A DNA stretch of 64,000 nt, from positions 73,233-137,232 of the forward strand of contig CAKTTY010000005.1 of NCBI GenBank assembly GCA_934617065.1, read 5' to 3'. The first letter of the stretch is position 1, and each line of letters begins with the position of its first letter. The position numbers and the translations under genes are program-made. The notes under the pieces were generated by a model that was not told the DNA's origin, did not search any database, and saw nothing but the letters and a program-made list of their open reading frames with translations. Of the stretch, positions 8,927 to 17,759 are shown piece by piece. Source of the stretch: an uncultured Eggerthellaceae bacterium. Lineage in GTDB: Bacteria; Actinomycetota; Coriobacteriia; Coriobacteriales; Eggerthellaceae.

Positions 8927-9391
8927 ATGAAAAAAGATATCCATCCCGAGTACGTTGACTGCACGGTAACCTGCACCTGCGGCAACACCTTCCAGACTCG
9001 CTCCACGAAGTCGGAGATCCGCGTTGACATCTGCAACGCTTGCCATCCGTTCTTCACCGGCCAGCAGAAGCTGATCGACTCTGGCGGACGTGTACAGCGC
9101 TTTGCTAACAAGTTCGGCGCTGCTACCGAGGCTGTTGCTGCTCGCGAGGCTGCTAAGAAGGCAGAGCGCGCTGCTGCTATCGAGGCTGCTGAAGCTGCTA
9201 AGAAGGCAGAGCGTGAGGCTAAGGCTGCTGCTAAGGCTGCTCGTGCTGCTGAGTTCGCCAAGAAGGCTGAGGCGGAAGCTGCTAAGGCTGCTGCAGAGGC
9301 TGAGGCTGCTGCTGTTGTTGCAGAAGGCGAAGCAGAAGAGGCTGCTGAAGAAGCTGTTGCTGCTGAGGTTGCAGAGAACGCTGCTGAATAG
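8927..9391 (+). CDS. rpmE: 50S ribosomal protein L31 with alanine-rich C-terminal tail
   Basis: Zinc-type L31: cysteines C16, C18, C36 and C39 occupy the positions of the E. coli zinc ligands, in TCTCGNTF and ICNACHPF. The L31 body ends at about residue 70 ([10 protein letters not shown]). The protein then continues for some 85 residues of Ala/Glu/Lys sequence, giving 154 residues in total instead of the usual 66-90. The tail is dominated by GCT alanine codons and looks helical and charged. AAGGAG lies seven bases before the ATG. A strong terminator follows, so this is a single-gene unit. The tail resembles the Ala/Lys tails on other proteins of this genome (topA). Its role is unknown. Confidence 0.93.
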   Translation: MKKDIHPEYVDCTVTCTCGNTFQTRSTKSEIRVDICNACHPFFTGQQKLIDSGGRVQRFANKFGAATEAVAAREAAKKAERAAAIEAAEAAKKAEREAKAAAKAARAAEFAKKAEAEAAKAAAEAEAAAVVAEGEAEEAAEEAVAAEVAENAAE

Positions 9392-9414
9392 CATTTTATT
9401 CGTGCTTAGGCAAA

Positions 9415-9442
9415 GGCGTCCGCTTTATGCGGGCGCCTTTTT
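9415..9442 (+). terminator. Intrinsic terminator of rpmE
   Basis: GGCGTCCGC (9415-9423) pairs with GCGGGCGCC (9429-9437) around a 5-nt loop, followed directly by TTTTT and more T-rich sequence. Confidence 0.9.
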
Positions 9443-10235
9443 CGTTTTGGACCGCAAGCCTGTTGGCTAGGGCGCGTTTCAGGCGTCTCTTTGCGGCAAT
9501 GTCCCTCATGCCGTTCATCTGCCGCTTTGCGGCGTTGTGCCCGGATCACTCCCCACAGCATCGCATCCACCCCGCTCCACTTATCGCATTGCGCCCGGGT
9601 TGTTCCGCCCGTGGCTTTGCCGAAAGCTGCTGTGGGAGCCTGAAAACAAAAAATCGGTGCGGATTGCAACTTTTTTGCGATTAGGGATTGTCGCGTGGCT
9701 CCAAATCGCGGATCGGGGCGTGAAAACGTGGATAATTGGCCATTAAGCGGCCGATTTTCGCTTTGTGGGGGCGGAAGGGAGTCCCTAATCGAAAAAAAGT
9801 TGCAGAGATCTGAGAATTTTTGTTTTTACCCTTCCTCAGGGGACTGTTTCTTCCTTTTGGTCTCCCGTAGTGGCTATTTTCCCCTATTGTGCAACGGCTT
9901 GGCATCATCTTTGCTTTCTCGACGGTTGCGATGGTTTATGCCCGTAAGCTGAGTTCGATGCAGGAAAGCGTGGGGCGCATGGGTGCTCGGTTGTGCTGTG
10001 TATATTGGGCTGGTTCCATCTTTGCGGAAAGCGTAAGGGACGCGACGGGAAGTGTCTGCTTATTCTTCCGCACGATGGTGCTGCTGCTCTTGCGCGCGAT
10101 GGGAGTACGGCCGCGCCTAGCTTATGACGGGCAATGGCTACGCTTGGCCTGCGACGGGGTATTGTTGCCTTTTGCCGGCAATAAGCATCTTGTTTGTTTT
10201 GCTACATTTGTGCGCAGGTAGGAAAAGGAACCGCA
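9443..10235. other. Gene-poor stretch containing repeat copy A
   Basis: About 790 bp between the rpmE terminator and the next gene. The readable frames have no ribosome sites and uncharacteristic composition, so I call no gene. It contains repeat copy A (9643-9826). Left of it, CTCCCCACAGCA near 9550 is mirrored by TGCTGTGGGAG near 9628. I see nothing else I can support between 9830 and 10235. Confidence 0.6.
9643..9826. repeat. Dispersed inverted-repeat element, copy A
   Basis: Element of about 184 bp with two collinear 45-nt inverted arms sharing one symmetry centre. The outer block AAAACAAAAA (9643-9652) pairs with TTTTTGTTTT (9817-9826). An inner 23-nt block starting TGCAACTTTTTT (9665-9687) pairs with the block ending AAAGTTGCA (9782-9804) with a single mismatch. 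The roughly 90-bp interior is GC-rich. Copies with the same architecture lie at 52680-52864 and, truncated and reversed, at 63787-63919. Confidence 0.8.
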
Positions 10236-10829
10236 ATGAATAACGGTGATAAAACAACGGTAGTAAACAATGGTGATTCATCCGCTAGCGGAGTCTCGGC
10301 TGAACCTGAATATGTAGTTCCCGAAGTGTTGCCTATGGACGACGAGGAGAACCCGAAGCATAAAATAAAGGGGGCAGCCCAAATAGCGGCGGGTACTGCC
10401 TTGACCGCCGCAGGCGTTCCCATGCTTGTTCTGCCTGGCCCTGGTGCTGTGGCAATTGCGGGCGGTGCAGCCTTGATAAGCAAGGGCCAGCGTAATTGCT
10501 CGGGTCGTTCGGCAACACCTTTCGAGGAAAAACTCGACAACGTTGCCGAAAAGGCCGCCGTTACGGTTAAAGCCTCTGCCGAGAAAACCGCTCACAAAGC
10601 AGCCGAAGAGGCCCCGAAGGTTGCGAAGAAGGTTATTTGCGAAGCGCCGCTTGTTGCTGGAGCGGCGGTTCGCGCGGCAAAGCCTGTCGTTAAAGGCGTT
10701 GCCGGTGCAGCAGCTCAGGTAGCAAAGCCTGTTGCGAAAAGTGCTGCGGGTGCGGCAGTGGCTGCAGGTAGTCAGCTAACCCAGAAGGGCTTGAAATACT
10801 TGCGAGATAAGAAAAGCACCAAGAAATAA
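10236..10829 (+). CDS. Hypothetical alanine-rich protein with PGPG hydrophobic segment
   Basis: Unrecognised protein of 197 residues. I chose ATG 10236 (GGAAAAGGAA upstream) over an earlier in-frame ATG. A polar acidic N-terminus (about 40 residues) is followed by a hydrophobic stretch (about 46-82) containing LPGPGAVAIAGG, which resembles the short PGPGW-type transmembrane motif though the Trp is absent. The rest is Ala/Lys/Val-rich with an internal near-repeat (AAKPVVKGVAGAA, then VAKPVAKSAAGAA), like amphipathic phasin or apolipoprotein-like helices, and the C-terminus is basic (RDKKSTKK). This suggests a membrane- or polymer-surface-associated protein, but no function can be assigned. It stands alone between the repeat region and hrb. 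Confidence 0.7.
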   Translation: MNNGDKTTVVNNGDSSASGVSAEPEYVVPEVLPMDDEENPKHKIKGAAQIAAGTALTAAGVPMLVLPGPGAVAIAGGAALISKGQRNCSGRSATPFEEKLDNVAEKAAVTVKASAEKTAHKAAEEAPKVAKKVICEAPLVAGAAVRAAKPVVKGVAGAAAQVAKPVAKSAAGAAVAAGSQLTQKGLKYLRDKKSTKK

Positions 10830-10914
10830 GCCCGTTTACCAGGCATTTCTTGCTGTAGCCCATAGCACTTCGTATTCTATGATCACAGCTAAGCAAAGGG
10901 GAGGTTTGGGAGCT

Positions 10915-11580
10915 ATGGATAAAACTGCATTTCGATCGCTAACCTACGGCATGTACCTGGTTAGCTCCTTAAGGGATGGAAAACCTGTTGGTTGTGTGGC
11001 AAACACGTTTACGCAGGTTACGAGCAACCCAGCTCAGGCAAGCATTGCGCTGAACAAAGACAACTTCACTACGCAAGGCGTGCGCGAGGCGGGCGCGTTC
11101 GAGGTTGCGGTGCTTGACCAATCCGCTTCGATGGAACTTATTGGAGCCTTCGGATTCCATTCAAGCGCTGATACCGATAAGTTTTCGGCTTTTACCACCG
11201 AAACGTCCGCGCAGGGTATCCCTTATGTGGCCGAACAGGTATGCGCACATTTTTCGGTGAAGGTTGAACAGGAAATCGATCTGGGGTCCCACGTGCTCTT
11301 TATTGGCACAGTTACCGATGCCGCACCTCTTGGCGGCGAAGATCCTATGACCTATGCCTACTACCATCAGGTTAAAGGAGGTAAAACGCCGCCCAAGGCA
11401 CCGAGCTTCAATGAAGACGCTCCTGCGAAGAAAGGGGAATCGGACCCTGCGGCGGGTCGTACGTTCGCGTGGCGTTGCACGGTTTGCGGCCATATCGAAT
11501 ACGTCGACGAGCTTCCAGAAGACTTCACCTGTCCGATATGCGGAGTGGGCAGGGATTTGTTTGAGCGTATAGAACTGTAG
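10915..11580 (+). CDS. Flavin reductase-rubredoxin fusion (high-molecular-weight rubredoxin)
   Basis: 221 residues: an FMN-binding split-barrel flavin reductase domain (about 1-150, with the core phrases CVANTFTQVTSNP and GAFEVAVLDQS) joined by a linker to a C-terminal rubredoxin domain (about 184-221) with iron ligands C188, C191, C206 and C209 (CTVCGH and CPICGV). This is the architecture of Hrb of Moorella, which reduces flavodiiron proteins to scavenge oxygen or nitric oxide; the role here is inferred. No flavodiiron protein is encoded nearby. I chose ATG 10915, ten bases after GGGGAGG; an in-frame ATG at 10879 lacks a site. A strong terminator follows, so it is monocistronic. Confidence 0.9.
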   Translation: MDKTAFRSLTYGMYLVSSLRDGKPVGCVANTFTQVTSNPAQASIALNKDNFTTQGVREAGAFEVAVLDQSASMELIGAFGFHSSADTDKFSAFTTETSAQGIPYVAEQVCAHFSVKVEQEIDLGSHVLFIGTVTDAAPLGGEDPMTYAYYHQVKGGKTPPKAPSFNEDAPAKKGESDPAAGRTFAWRCTVCGHIEYVDELPEDFTCPICGVGRDLFERIEL

Positions 11581-11642
11581 GCCCAATTTCGGCAGCGAGC
11601 GCAGCTGCAACGCCTCTCGGAAGGGCAGCGAGCGCTAGCATG

Positions 11643-11684
11643 ATGCGCCTCGGAGGAACAATTCTTCTGGGGCGCATTTTTTTT
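11643..11684 (+). terminator. Strong intrinsic terminator after Hrb gene
   Basis: ATGCGCC (11643-11649) pairs with GGCGCAT (11671-11677), and the stem continues inward through wobble and Watson-Crick pairs to about 16 bp with a CAA loop, followed by eight T residues. Confidence 0.9.
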
Positions 11685-11799
11685 GATGGTGCGCCCTTCC
11701 GCCGCTTATTAGCGTGTTCTTTCCGCGAACCAGTTTGTTGTGGGCAGCTGTTTGAGGGCGGTTCGCTATTATGGCGCAAGAAGAGAAAGGACAAGCCCT

Positions 11800-12480
11800 A
11801 TGAATGTAGAGCTTTTGCAATACCCTGAACATCCCGAACGCGCGGTGGCAACGGCGGCACGTCTTTGCTATGCCCCCGTTGGCGCAACTGAGCTTATGGA
11901 AACCATGCCACCGGAGCGCGTGCAAAGTGTGCTTTCTACCATTATGAAATCGGGCCATTTTTCTACGCTGGAACACGTGAGTTATACCTTTGCGGTAGAC
12001 GGCGTTTCTCGCGCGCTCACTCACCAGTTGGTTCGCCATCGTCTGGCCAGCTTCAACCAGCAGTCTCAGCGCTACGTTAAGTTCGCAGGGGATGTCGAAG
12101 TGGTGAAGCCCCCCACGGTTGCCGCCCAGGAAGATACCTCCCGTGTGTTCGATGAGGCTATCGATGCCGTTGTGGATGCATACCATAAGCTTCTTGATGC
12201 GGGTGTTCCCGCCGAGGATGCCCGTTATCTTCTTCCCAATGCTGCAGAAACAAAGATTGTCATTACCATGAACATCCGTGAGTTGCTTCATTTCCTGAGC
12301 TTGCGCTGCTGTAATCGCGCTCAATGGGAAATCCGCGAGCTTGCCAATCGCATGCTTGAGCTCGTTCGCCCCACGGCACCTTATATCTTTATGGATGCTG
12401 GTGCTCCCTGTGTTCGCGGAGCGTGCCCCGAAGGTAAAATGACCTGCGGAAACCCCTATCCAAAAGTAGTAAGGGAGTAG
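11800..12480 (+). CDS. thyX: Flavin-dependent thymidylate synthase ThyX
   Basis: Makes dTMP from dUMP using methylene-tetrahydrofolate and reduced FAD, without releasing dihydrofolate. It has 226 residues. The diagnostic ThyX motif RHRLASFNQQSQR begins at R79. Other family features are the early HFSTLEHVSYTF, which binds flavin, and ETKIVITMNIREL with the dUMP-binding region before RCCNRAQWEIR. The ATG at 11800 follows GAAAGGACAAG; the frame is open further upstream but without a site. The next gene starts 9 bp later, so they are probably cotranscribed. It fits an anaerobe that also has tmk in the window for the next step, dTMP to dTDP. Confidence 0.96.
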   Translation: MNVELLQYPEHPERAVATAARLCYAPVGATELMETMPPERVQSVLSTIMKSGHFSTLEHVSYTFAVDGVSRALTHQLVRHRLASFNQQSQRYVKFAGDVEVVKPPTVAAQEDTSRVFDEAIDAVVDAYHKLLDAGVPAEDARYLLPNAAETKIVITMNIRELLHFLSLRCCNRAQWEIRELANRMLELVRPTAPYIFMDAGAPCVRGACPEGKMTCGNPYPKVVRE

Positions 12481-12489
12481 CCTTTCCCC

Positions 12490-13812
12490 ATGGGAAGCGA
12501 TCTGAAACGAGCATTTACCGAAGACGGCCAGCGTCGTACCCATATTGGCGGGCAGGCGCTTATCGAAGGCGTGATGATGCGTGGCAAGCTCAACTGGGCT
12601 GTTGCTGTGCGTGAGCCCGATGGCCATATGCACTCCGAGGAGCATCCTCTGTCCAAGAAGGGAAAGCGCGCCAAGTGGCTTTCCTGGCCGTTGGTACGCG
12701 GGTGCGTGGCCTTGGTTGATTCATTGGTGTTGGGATATAAGGCGCTTGAGATTGCCGCCAACCATGCGTTCGACGACGAAGACGAGCAAGCAGAAACAGT
12801 AGCCGAAGAAGTGGCTGCGGGCGGCTTGTGCATCGACGGCGATTTTGACGGTCAAGAATACGATTTCGAGGATCAGGGCTCCATTGACAATGGGGGCCTT
12901 CGAAAATCTGACGGCAGTCAGGCCAGAAGGAGCGAGCCCGAACAAGAATCCCCGTTTTCTTGGAAACATGATTTCGGACGTCCGGATACCATGATCGACG
13001 CCCTTGGTGCCCAGCGGACGCTTGAGGTGGTAACCGAACCCAACGAGCAAAACATGCAGGGTGGCCAAACGGGGCCGCTTCATGCATCCGAGGGTCAAGG
13101 CGTTCCTGCTCACGCCGCCAAGGAGGAAGAAGAGCCGTTTTTCGGGAAAGCGGAAATGGCAATTTCCCTGGTTATGGGCTTGGTCCTAGGAGTGGGCCTG
13201 TTTATCTTCCTGCCGGCATTGGCGTCCAATGTGCTGGTCGGCGAATACGAAACCAACCCCTTTGCCTGGAATATCATCGATGGCTTGATGCGTGTGGTGA
13301 TATTCGTCTTTTATGTATGGCTGATCGGGCGTATGAAAGACATCAAGCGCATGTTCTCCTATCATGGCGCTGAGCACAAGACCATCCACTGCTACGAGCA
13401 CGGGCTTGAGCTTACGCCGGAAAACGCGCGGAACTTTCCGCGGCTGCATGTTCGGTGCGGTACGGCATTCTTGATCATGGTTATGATCATCGCCATTTTG
13501 GTGTATACCATCATTCCCCTTAATTTGCTCATCGAGGGGTGGGGGATCAGCGGCCCTGCCGCATTCGCCCTGCTTATCGTGGTGCGCATTGCGCTTATGC
13601 CCCTTATTGCTGGAATCTCATACGAGATTACCGTGAAGTGGGCGGGCAGCCATCCCGAAAATCCCTTGGTGCGTGTTGTCTTGTGGCCGGGTATGCAGAT
13701 GCAGCGCCTAACCACCAATGAACCCGATGATTCCATGCTTGAATGCGCCATCGAAGCCATGCGCTTGGTTTTGGACCGCGAAAAGGAAGAGCTGCAAAAC
13801 GCGACGAATTAG
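12490..13812 (+). CDS. DUF1385 (YqhQ-like) membrane protein with acidic insert
   Basis: 440 residues. The family signature HIGGQALIEGVMMRG occurs near residue 18, and the conserved FSYHGAEHKTIHCYE and RLHVRCGTAFL blocks occur in the C-terminal half, around several transmembrane segments (about 220-245, 255-285, 325-345, 350-375). YqhQ-type proteins are usually about 310-320 residues; the extra length is a polar, acidic, low-complexity insert between about residues 95 and 215. The function of the family is not settled. The start ATG (ACCC-rich leader, GGGAG at the end of thyX) lies 9 bp after thyX, implying cotranscription. Confidence 0.88.
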   Translation: MGSDLKRAFTEDGQRRTHIGGQALIEGVMMRGKLNWAVAVREPDGHMHSEEHPLSKKGKRAKWLSWPLVRGCVALVDSLVLGYKALEIAANHAFDDEDEQAETVAEEVAAGGLCIDGDFDGQEYDFEDQGSIDNGGLRKSDGSQARRSEPEQESPFSWKHDFGRPDTMIDALGAQRTLEVVTEPNEQNMQGGQTGPLHASEGQGVPAHAAKEEEEPFFGKAEMAISLVMGLVLGVGLFIFLPALASNVLVGEYETNPFAWNIIDGLMRVVIFVFYVWLIGRMKDIKRMFSYHGAEHKTIHCYEHGLELTPENARNFPRLHVRCGTAFLIMVMIIAILVYTIIPLNLLIEGWGISGPAAFALLIVVRIALMPLIAGISYEITVKWAGSHPENPLVRVVLWPGMQMQRLTTNEPDDSMLECAIEAMRLVLDREKEELQNATN

Positions 13813-14090
13813 CCCCATGCTTCCCCAGTGGGTCTTTCAGCGGAGCTATGCGGATCCGTTATCAAGTTTTTCGCTTCGAGCTTCTCAATTCGGGTATGCT
13901 GAATCTTGCTACGCAGCAGAGGGGCTCCAGGCGTAGCGGGCGCGGCGCAATTCTGCCGCATAGCAAAGGCTGTGCTCGGGAAGCACTGCCAAACAAAGGA
14001 GCAAATCCCCGCACACGTTAATAAGCAAATCGGGGTTAAACCGTGTGAATAGCGGCTGGGCTTAAAGCTCGGCAGAAAAGGAGGAACCGC

Positions 14091-16628
14091 GTGAAACTGG
14101 TTGTTACCGAGAAGAATGACGCGGCTCAGAAGATCGCAGATTTGTTGGGCGCAACAAAGCCCAAAGCCGACAAGGTATATTCCACTCCCGTATATCGCTT
14201 TACCGTCGATGGCGAAGACTGGGTCACCATTGGTCTTCGTGGCCATATCTTGGAACCCGATTTTGCCACAGCTCTGGTGTATAAGAAGCGCGGCGGATGG
14301 CGTGGCGTTTCCGCCGATGGCGAAGTTATGGAAGCCGATATTCCCAAAACGTTGCCCAGGCCACCTTTTAAAAAGAAGAAACCCTTCACCGAAGACGGCG
14401 TGGAGCTGAAGGCCTGGAAGATGGATGCGCTGCCGTATTTGGTGTATTCGCCTATCGAAAAGCGCCCCAAGGAAAAAGATATTATCCGTTCGCTGAAGAA
14501 CTTGGCGAAGAAAGCCGATTCGATCATCATCGCAACCGACTTCGACCGCGAAGGTGAGCTTATCGGTTCGGACGCGCTTTCGTGTATTCAAGAAGTTAAC
14601 GACACGGCGCCTGTCTCACGTGCGCGTTATTCCGCATTTACCAAAGAAGAGATAACTCACGCATTCAGCAACTTGGTAACGCTCGATACCAATTTGGCTA
14701 GTGCGGGCGCTTCGCGTCAGGACATCGACCTCATCTGGGGTGCGGTGCTTACACGCTACCTTACCCTGGTGAAGTTTGCTGGTTACGGCAACGTGCGTTC
14801 TTCTGGCCGCGTCCAGACGCCCACCTTGGCGCTTATCGTCGCCCGCGAGCGCGAGCGCTTGGCGTTTGTTCCTGAAGATTACTGGGTAATCAAGGGTTCT
14901 TTCGACGAAGACGAAGATGCCTTCATCGCCCCTCATGCAACGGCGCGTTTCAAGGCTGAGGCGGAAGCCAATGCGGTAATGGCCCATGTCGAAGGCCAAA
15001 CCTCGGCACGCGTTGAGTCCATCACGAAGCGCAAGCGCACCGTGGCGCCTCCCGTGCCGTTCAACACCACGAGCCTTATGGCGGCAGCTTCTGCTGAAGG
15101 CCTTACCCCTGCGCGAACCATGCGTTTGGCGGAAAGCCTGTACATGGATGGCTATATCAGCTACCCCCGTGTAGATAATACGGTGTATCCCTCTTCACTC
15201 GATTTGGCAGACACCGTGAAGAAAATTATGGGCAATCCCGCTTATACCCCCTATTGCAAGCAGCTGCTTTCGGGCGGCCCTTTGCATGCAACACGCGGCA
15301 AGAAGGAAACTACTGACCATCCGCCTATTTATCCTACAGCCATGGCAACGCCCGACAACCTTCCTGCGGCGGAGTACAAGCTCTACAACCTTATTGCCCG
15401 TAGGTTCCTGGCAACGCTCTCCGATGCTGCCATCGTAGAAGGCACGAAGGTCTCTCTCGTTGTGGGTGGCGAAGAGTTTGTGGCCAAGGGCGATGTTTTG
15501 GTGAAGCCGGGCTTCCGCGGCATTTATCCTTATGGCTTGAAGAAAGACGAGCAGCTGCCCGCGCTGGAAGAAGGCCAGGAGATAGCTTTCAATGGCGCAA
15601 CCTGCACGAAAGACCAGACCAAGCCTCCAGCCCGCTACTCGCAGGGCCGCCTTATCCAGGAAATGGAAAAGCTTGGCTTGGGCACGAAATCCACCCGCCA
15701 CTCCATCATCGAGCGTCTGTATACGGTGAAGTACGTGCAGAACGATCCTATCGAGCCTAGCCAGCTCGGTATGGCGGTGTGCGATGCCCTCGATAAGTTT
15801 GCGCCTCATATCACCCATCCCGAAATGACGGCAGAGCTCGAAGAAGAGATGGACAATATCGCCGAAGGCCAGAAAACAAAGACCGAGGTGGTAACCAATT
15901 CGCGCAATTTGCTTTCCGAGCAGTTGGCAAGCTTGCTTCCTCATTCCGAAGAAGTGAAGGACGCTCTTGCCGATGCCGTCGCTGCCGATGCCTACGTGGG
16001 TCCGTGCCCCAAGTGCGGTAAGGATCTGCAGCTGCGCTCTTCGCAGAAAACGCGCTCAATGTTCATCGGTTGTGCGGGCTGGCCTGATTGCGACGTCACC
16101 TATCCGCTGCCCAAGGGCAAGATCGAGGCGTTGGAAGAGAAGTGCCCTGTTTGCGGCATGCCCCAGATCAAGGTCACGGCATTCCGCTCCAAGCCGCGCG
16201 TTCTGTGCATCGACCCAGAATGCGAAACAAACAAAGAGCCCGACCTGGAAGTGGGTATTTGCCCCACGTGCAAGGAAAAGGGCCTGGAGAAGAAGCTTAT
16301 TGCGCGTAAGAACCCGCGCACGTTGAAGCGCTTCATCCGCTGCGAGAACTACGATGAATGCGAAACGGGCTATCCGCTTCCGCAGTATGGCAAGCTTACG
16401 GCAACGCAGGAAGTATGCGAAAGCTGTGGCGCTCCCATGGTTATCGTCACCACGCAGCGTGGCCCCTGGAAGCTCTGCCCGAACTTCAATTGTCCCGCCA
16501 AGGAAGAGGCGGCAAAGAAGAAGGCCGAAAAGGCTGAGGCGAAGAAGGCTGCCAAGAAGCCTGCGGCAAAGAAGAAAACCGCAGCCAAGAAAACCACTGC
16601 CAAAAAGGCAGCTGAAAAAAGCGAGTAG
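14091..16628 (+). CDS. topA: DNA topoisomerase I
   Basis: Type IA enzyme relaxing negative supercoils, 845 residues. The start is GTG 14091 behind AAAAGGAGGAA. An N-terminal Toprim domain (VVTEKNDAAQKI, and the acidic triad in D150-F-D-R-E-G-E) precedes the cleavage domain with the catalytic tyrosine in ISYPRVDNT (Y358). The C-terminal region has paired four-cysteine zinc ribbons (CPKCG with CAGWPDC; CPVCG; CPTCK with CENYDEC; CESCG), and ends in a Lys/Ala tail (about 805-845) that probably binds DNA, as in other actinobacterial TopA proteins. It is preceded by 278 bp without a gene that contain CACACG/CGTGTG (14014-14019 and 14041-14046). Confidence 0.96.
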   Translation: MKLVVTEKNDAAQKIADLLGATKPKADKVYSTPVYRFTVDGEDWVTIGLRGHILEPDFATALVYKKRGGWRGVSADGEVMEADIPKTLPRPPFKKKKPFTEDGVELKAWKMDALPYLVYSPIEKRPKEKDIIRSLKNLAKKADSIIIATDFDREGELIGSDALSCIQEVNDTAPVSRARYSAFTKEEITHAFSNLVTLDTNLASAGASRQDIDLIWGAVLTRYLTLVKFAGYGNVRSSGRVQTPTLALIVARERERLAFVPEDYWVIKGSFDEDEDAFIAPHATARFKAEAEANAVMAHVEGQTSARVESITKRKRTVAPPVPFNTTSLMAAASAEGLTPARTMRLAESLYMDGYISYPRVDNTVYPSSLDLADTVKKIMGNPAYTPYCKQLLSGGPLHATRGKKETTDHPPIYPTAMATPDNLPAAEYKLYNLIARRFLATLSDAAIVEGTKVSLVVGGEEFVAKGDVLVKPGFRGIYPYGLKKDEQLPALEEGQEIAFNGATCTKDQTKPPARYSQGRLIQEMEKLGLGTKSTRHSIIERLYTVKYVQNDPIEPSQLGMAVCDALDKFAPHITHPEMTAELEEEMDNIAEGQKTKTEVVTNSRNLLSEQLASLLPHSEEVKDALADAVAADAYVGPCPKCGKDLQLRSSQKTRSMFIGCAGWPDCDVTYPLPKGKIEALEEKCPVCGMPQIKVTAFRSKPRVLCIDPECETNKEPDLEVGICPTCKEKGLEKKLIARKNPRTLKRFIRCENYDECETGYPLPQYGKLTATQEVCESCGAPMVIVTTQRGPWKLCPNFNCPAKEEAAKKKAEKAEAKKAAKKPAAKKKTAAKKTTAKKAAEKSE

Positions 16629-16633
16629 TTCTT

Positions 16634-16661
16634 GAGAGCGCCCCTTGCGGGCGCTTTCTTT
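16634..16661 (+). terminator. Terminator of topA
   Basis: A stem of about ten base pairs (16634-16643 with 16649-16658, core AGCGCCC/GGGCGCT) around a 5-nt loop, followed by a short T-rich tail. Confidence 0.75.
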
Positions 16662-16813
16662 ATGCGCGTTCCCCTTTGAGCGCTCGGGGGGGGTGAGCGG
16701 CTGGTATGCAAGAGTAGCTTGTGTTTTTCCATAGAGGAAATAAAGAAAGAGTAGAATAAAACAATTACGTGCCGTGCGGGCACGTGGCGAATCCAAACCG
16801 TTCAGGAGGAATA

Positions 16814-17737
16814 ATGAGCAAGGTCACTATCGTAGGTGCAGGCAATGTTGGCGCAACTGCTGCGCACATCATCGCTTCCAAGAATCTCGCCGACGTCGTT
16901 TTGGTGGACGTGGCAGAGGGTCTGCCCCAGGGCAAGGCGCTTGATATGATGCACATGCGTTCGGTGGAAAAGTTCACCGTTAAGGTAACGGGCACCAACG
17001 ACTATGCGGCAACCGCCGATTCCGACATCGTGGTAATCACTGCTGGTATCGCTCGCAAGCCCGGCATGACCCGCGAAGACCTGCTTGGCGTTAACTCTGG
17101 CATCATGTCTTCCGTTATCGAGCGGGCAATGGCCGCTTCTCCGAACGCTATCTACATCTGCGTTACCAATCCGCTTGACGTTATGACCTACCTGGCCTTC
17201 AAGAAGTCTGGTCTGCCCTCCAACCGCCTTATGGGCATGGGTGGCGTGCTCGACTCCTCCCGTTTGTCTTTTGCGGTATGCGAAAAGCTTGGCTGCGACC
17301 CCGCTGATGTTACCGCTTGGGCGCTTGGTGCTCACGGCGAAGGCATGGTGTGCTGGCCTCGCTTCACTACCGTCAAGGGCACTCCTATTACCGAGCTTAT
17401 GAGCGAAGAGGACATCGCCGAGGTTACCAAGCGTTGCACCAAGGGCGGCGCTGAAGTTGTTTCCTTCCTGAAGACGGGCTCTGCTTATTACGCTCCAGGC
17501 GCTTCCATTGCCAAGATGGTCGAGGCTATCCTTACCGACTCCAAGGAAGTATTGAGCGTTTGCGCTTACATCGACGGTCAGTACGGTCTGAACGACCTGT
17601 ACATGAACATTCCTGTCCGTTTGGGCAAGGGCGGCGTTGAAGAGATCGTCGAGTTCGACCTTACCCCCGAAGAGCTGGCTGCCCTGCAGGAATCTGCTGC
17701 CAGTGTTAAGAAGGGTCTCGAGAATCTTCCCGAGTAA
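16814..17737 (+). CDS. mdh: Malate dehydrogenase (NAD, LDH-like type)
   Basis: Interconverts oxaloacetate and malate. It has 307 residues. The start is ATG 16814 after TCAGGAGGA. The Rossmann motif GAGNVGAT is at the N-terminus; the malate-type substrate loop ARKPGMTR carries the arginines that favour dicarboxylates over lactate; NPLDVMTY and the catalytic His in GAHGEGMV follow. It leads the run mdh-fumA-fumB with gaps of 22 and 2 bp, so the three form one operon. In an anaerobe without an oxidative TCA cycle this would run reductively, from oxaloacetate to fumarate for fumarate respiration (inference). Confident. Confidence 0.95.
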   Translation: MSKVTIVGAGNVGATAAHIIASKNLADVVLVDVAEGLPQGKALDMMHMRSVEKFTVKVTGTNDYAATADSDIVVITAGIARKPGMTREDLLGVNSGIMSSVIERAMAASPNAIYICVTNPLDVMTYLAFKKSGLPSNRLMGMGGVLDSSRLSFAVCEKLGCDPADVTAWALGAHGEGMVCWPRFTTVKGTPITELMSEEDIAEVTKRCTKGGAEVVSFLKTGSAYYAPGASIAKMVEAILTDSKEVLSVCAYIDGQYGLNDLYMNIPVRLGKGGVEEIVEFDLTPEELAALQESAASVKKGLENLPE

Positions 17738-17759
17738 GCAAACGTTCTAAGGTGACTAC

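Noticed and set aside
9681..9908. Minus-strand open frame across repeat copy A, with similar-looking frames across copies B (52677-53021) and C
   Set aside because: The shared peptide phrases (for example ATFFRL) come from the repeated DNA itself; the frames have no ribosome sites and break at different places in each copy.
9889..10221. 110-codon open frame on the + strand starting GTG 9889
   Set aside because: No ribosome site, unusual amino-acid composition and overlap into the leader of the next gene; treated as non-coding.
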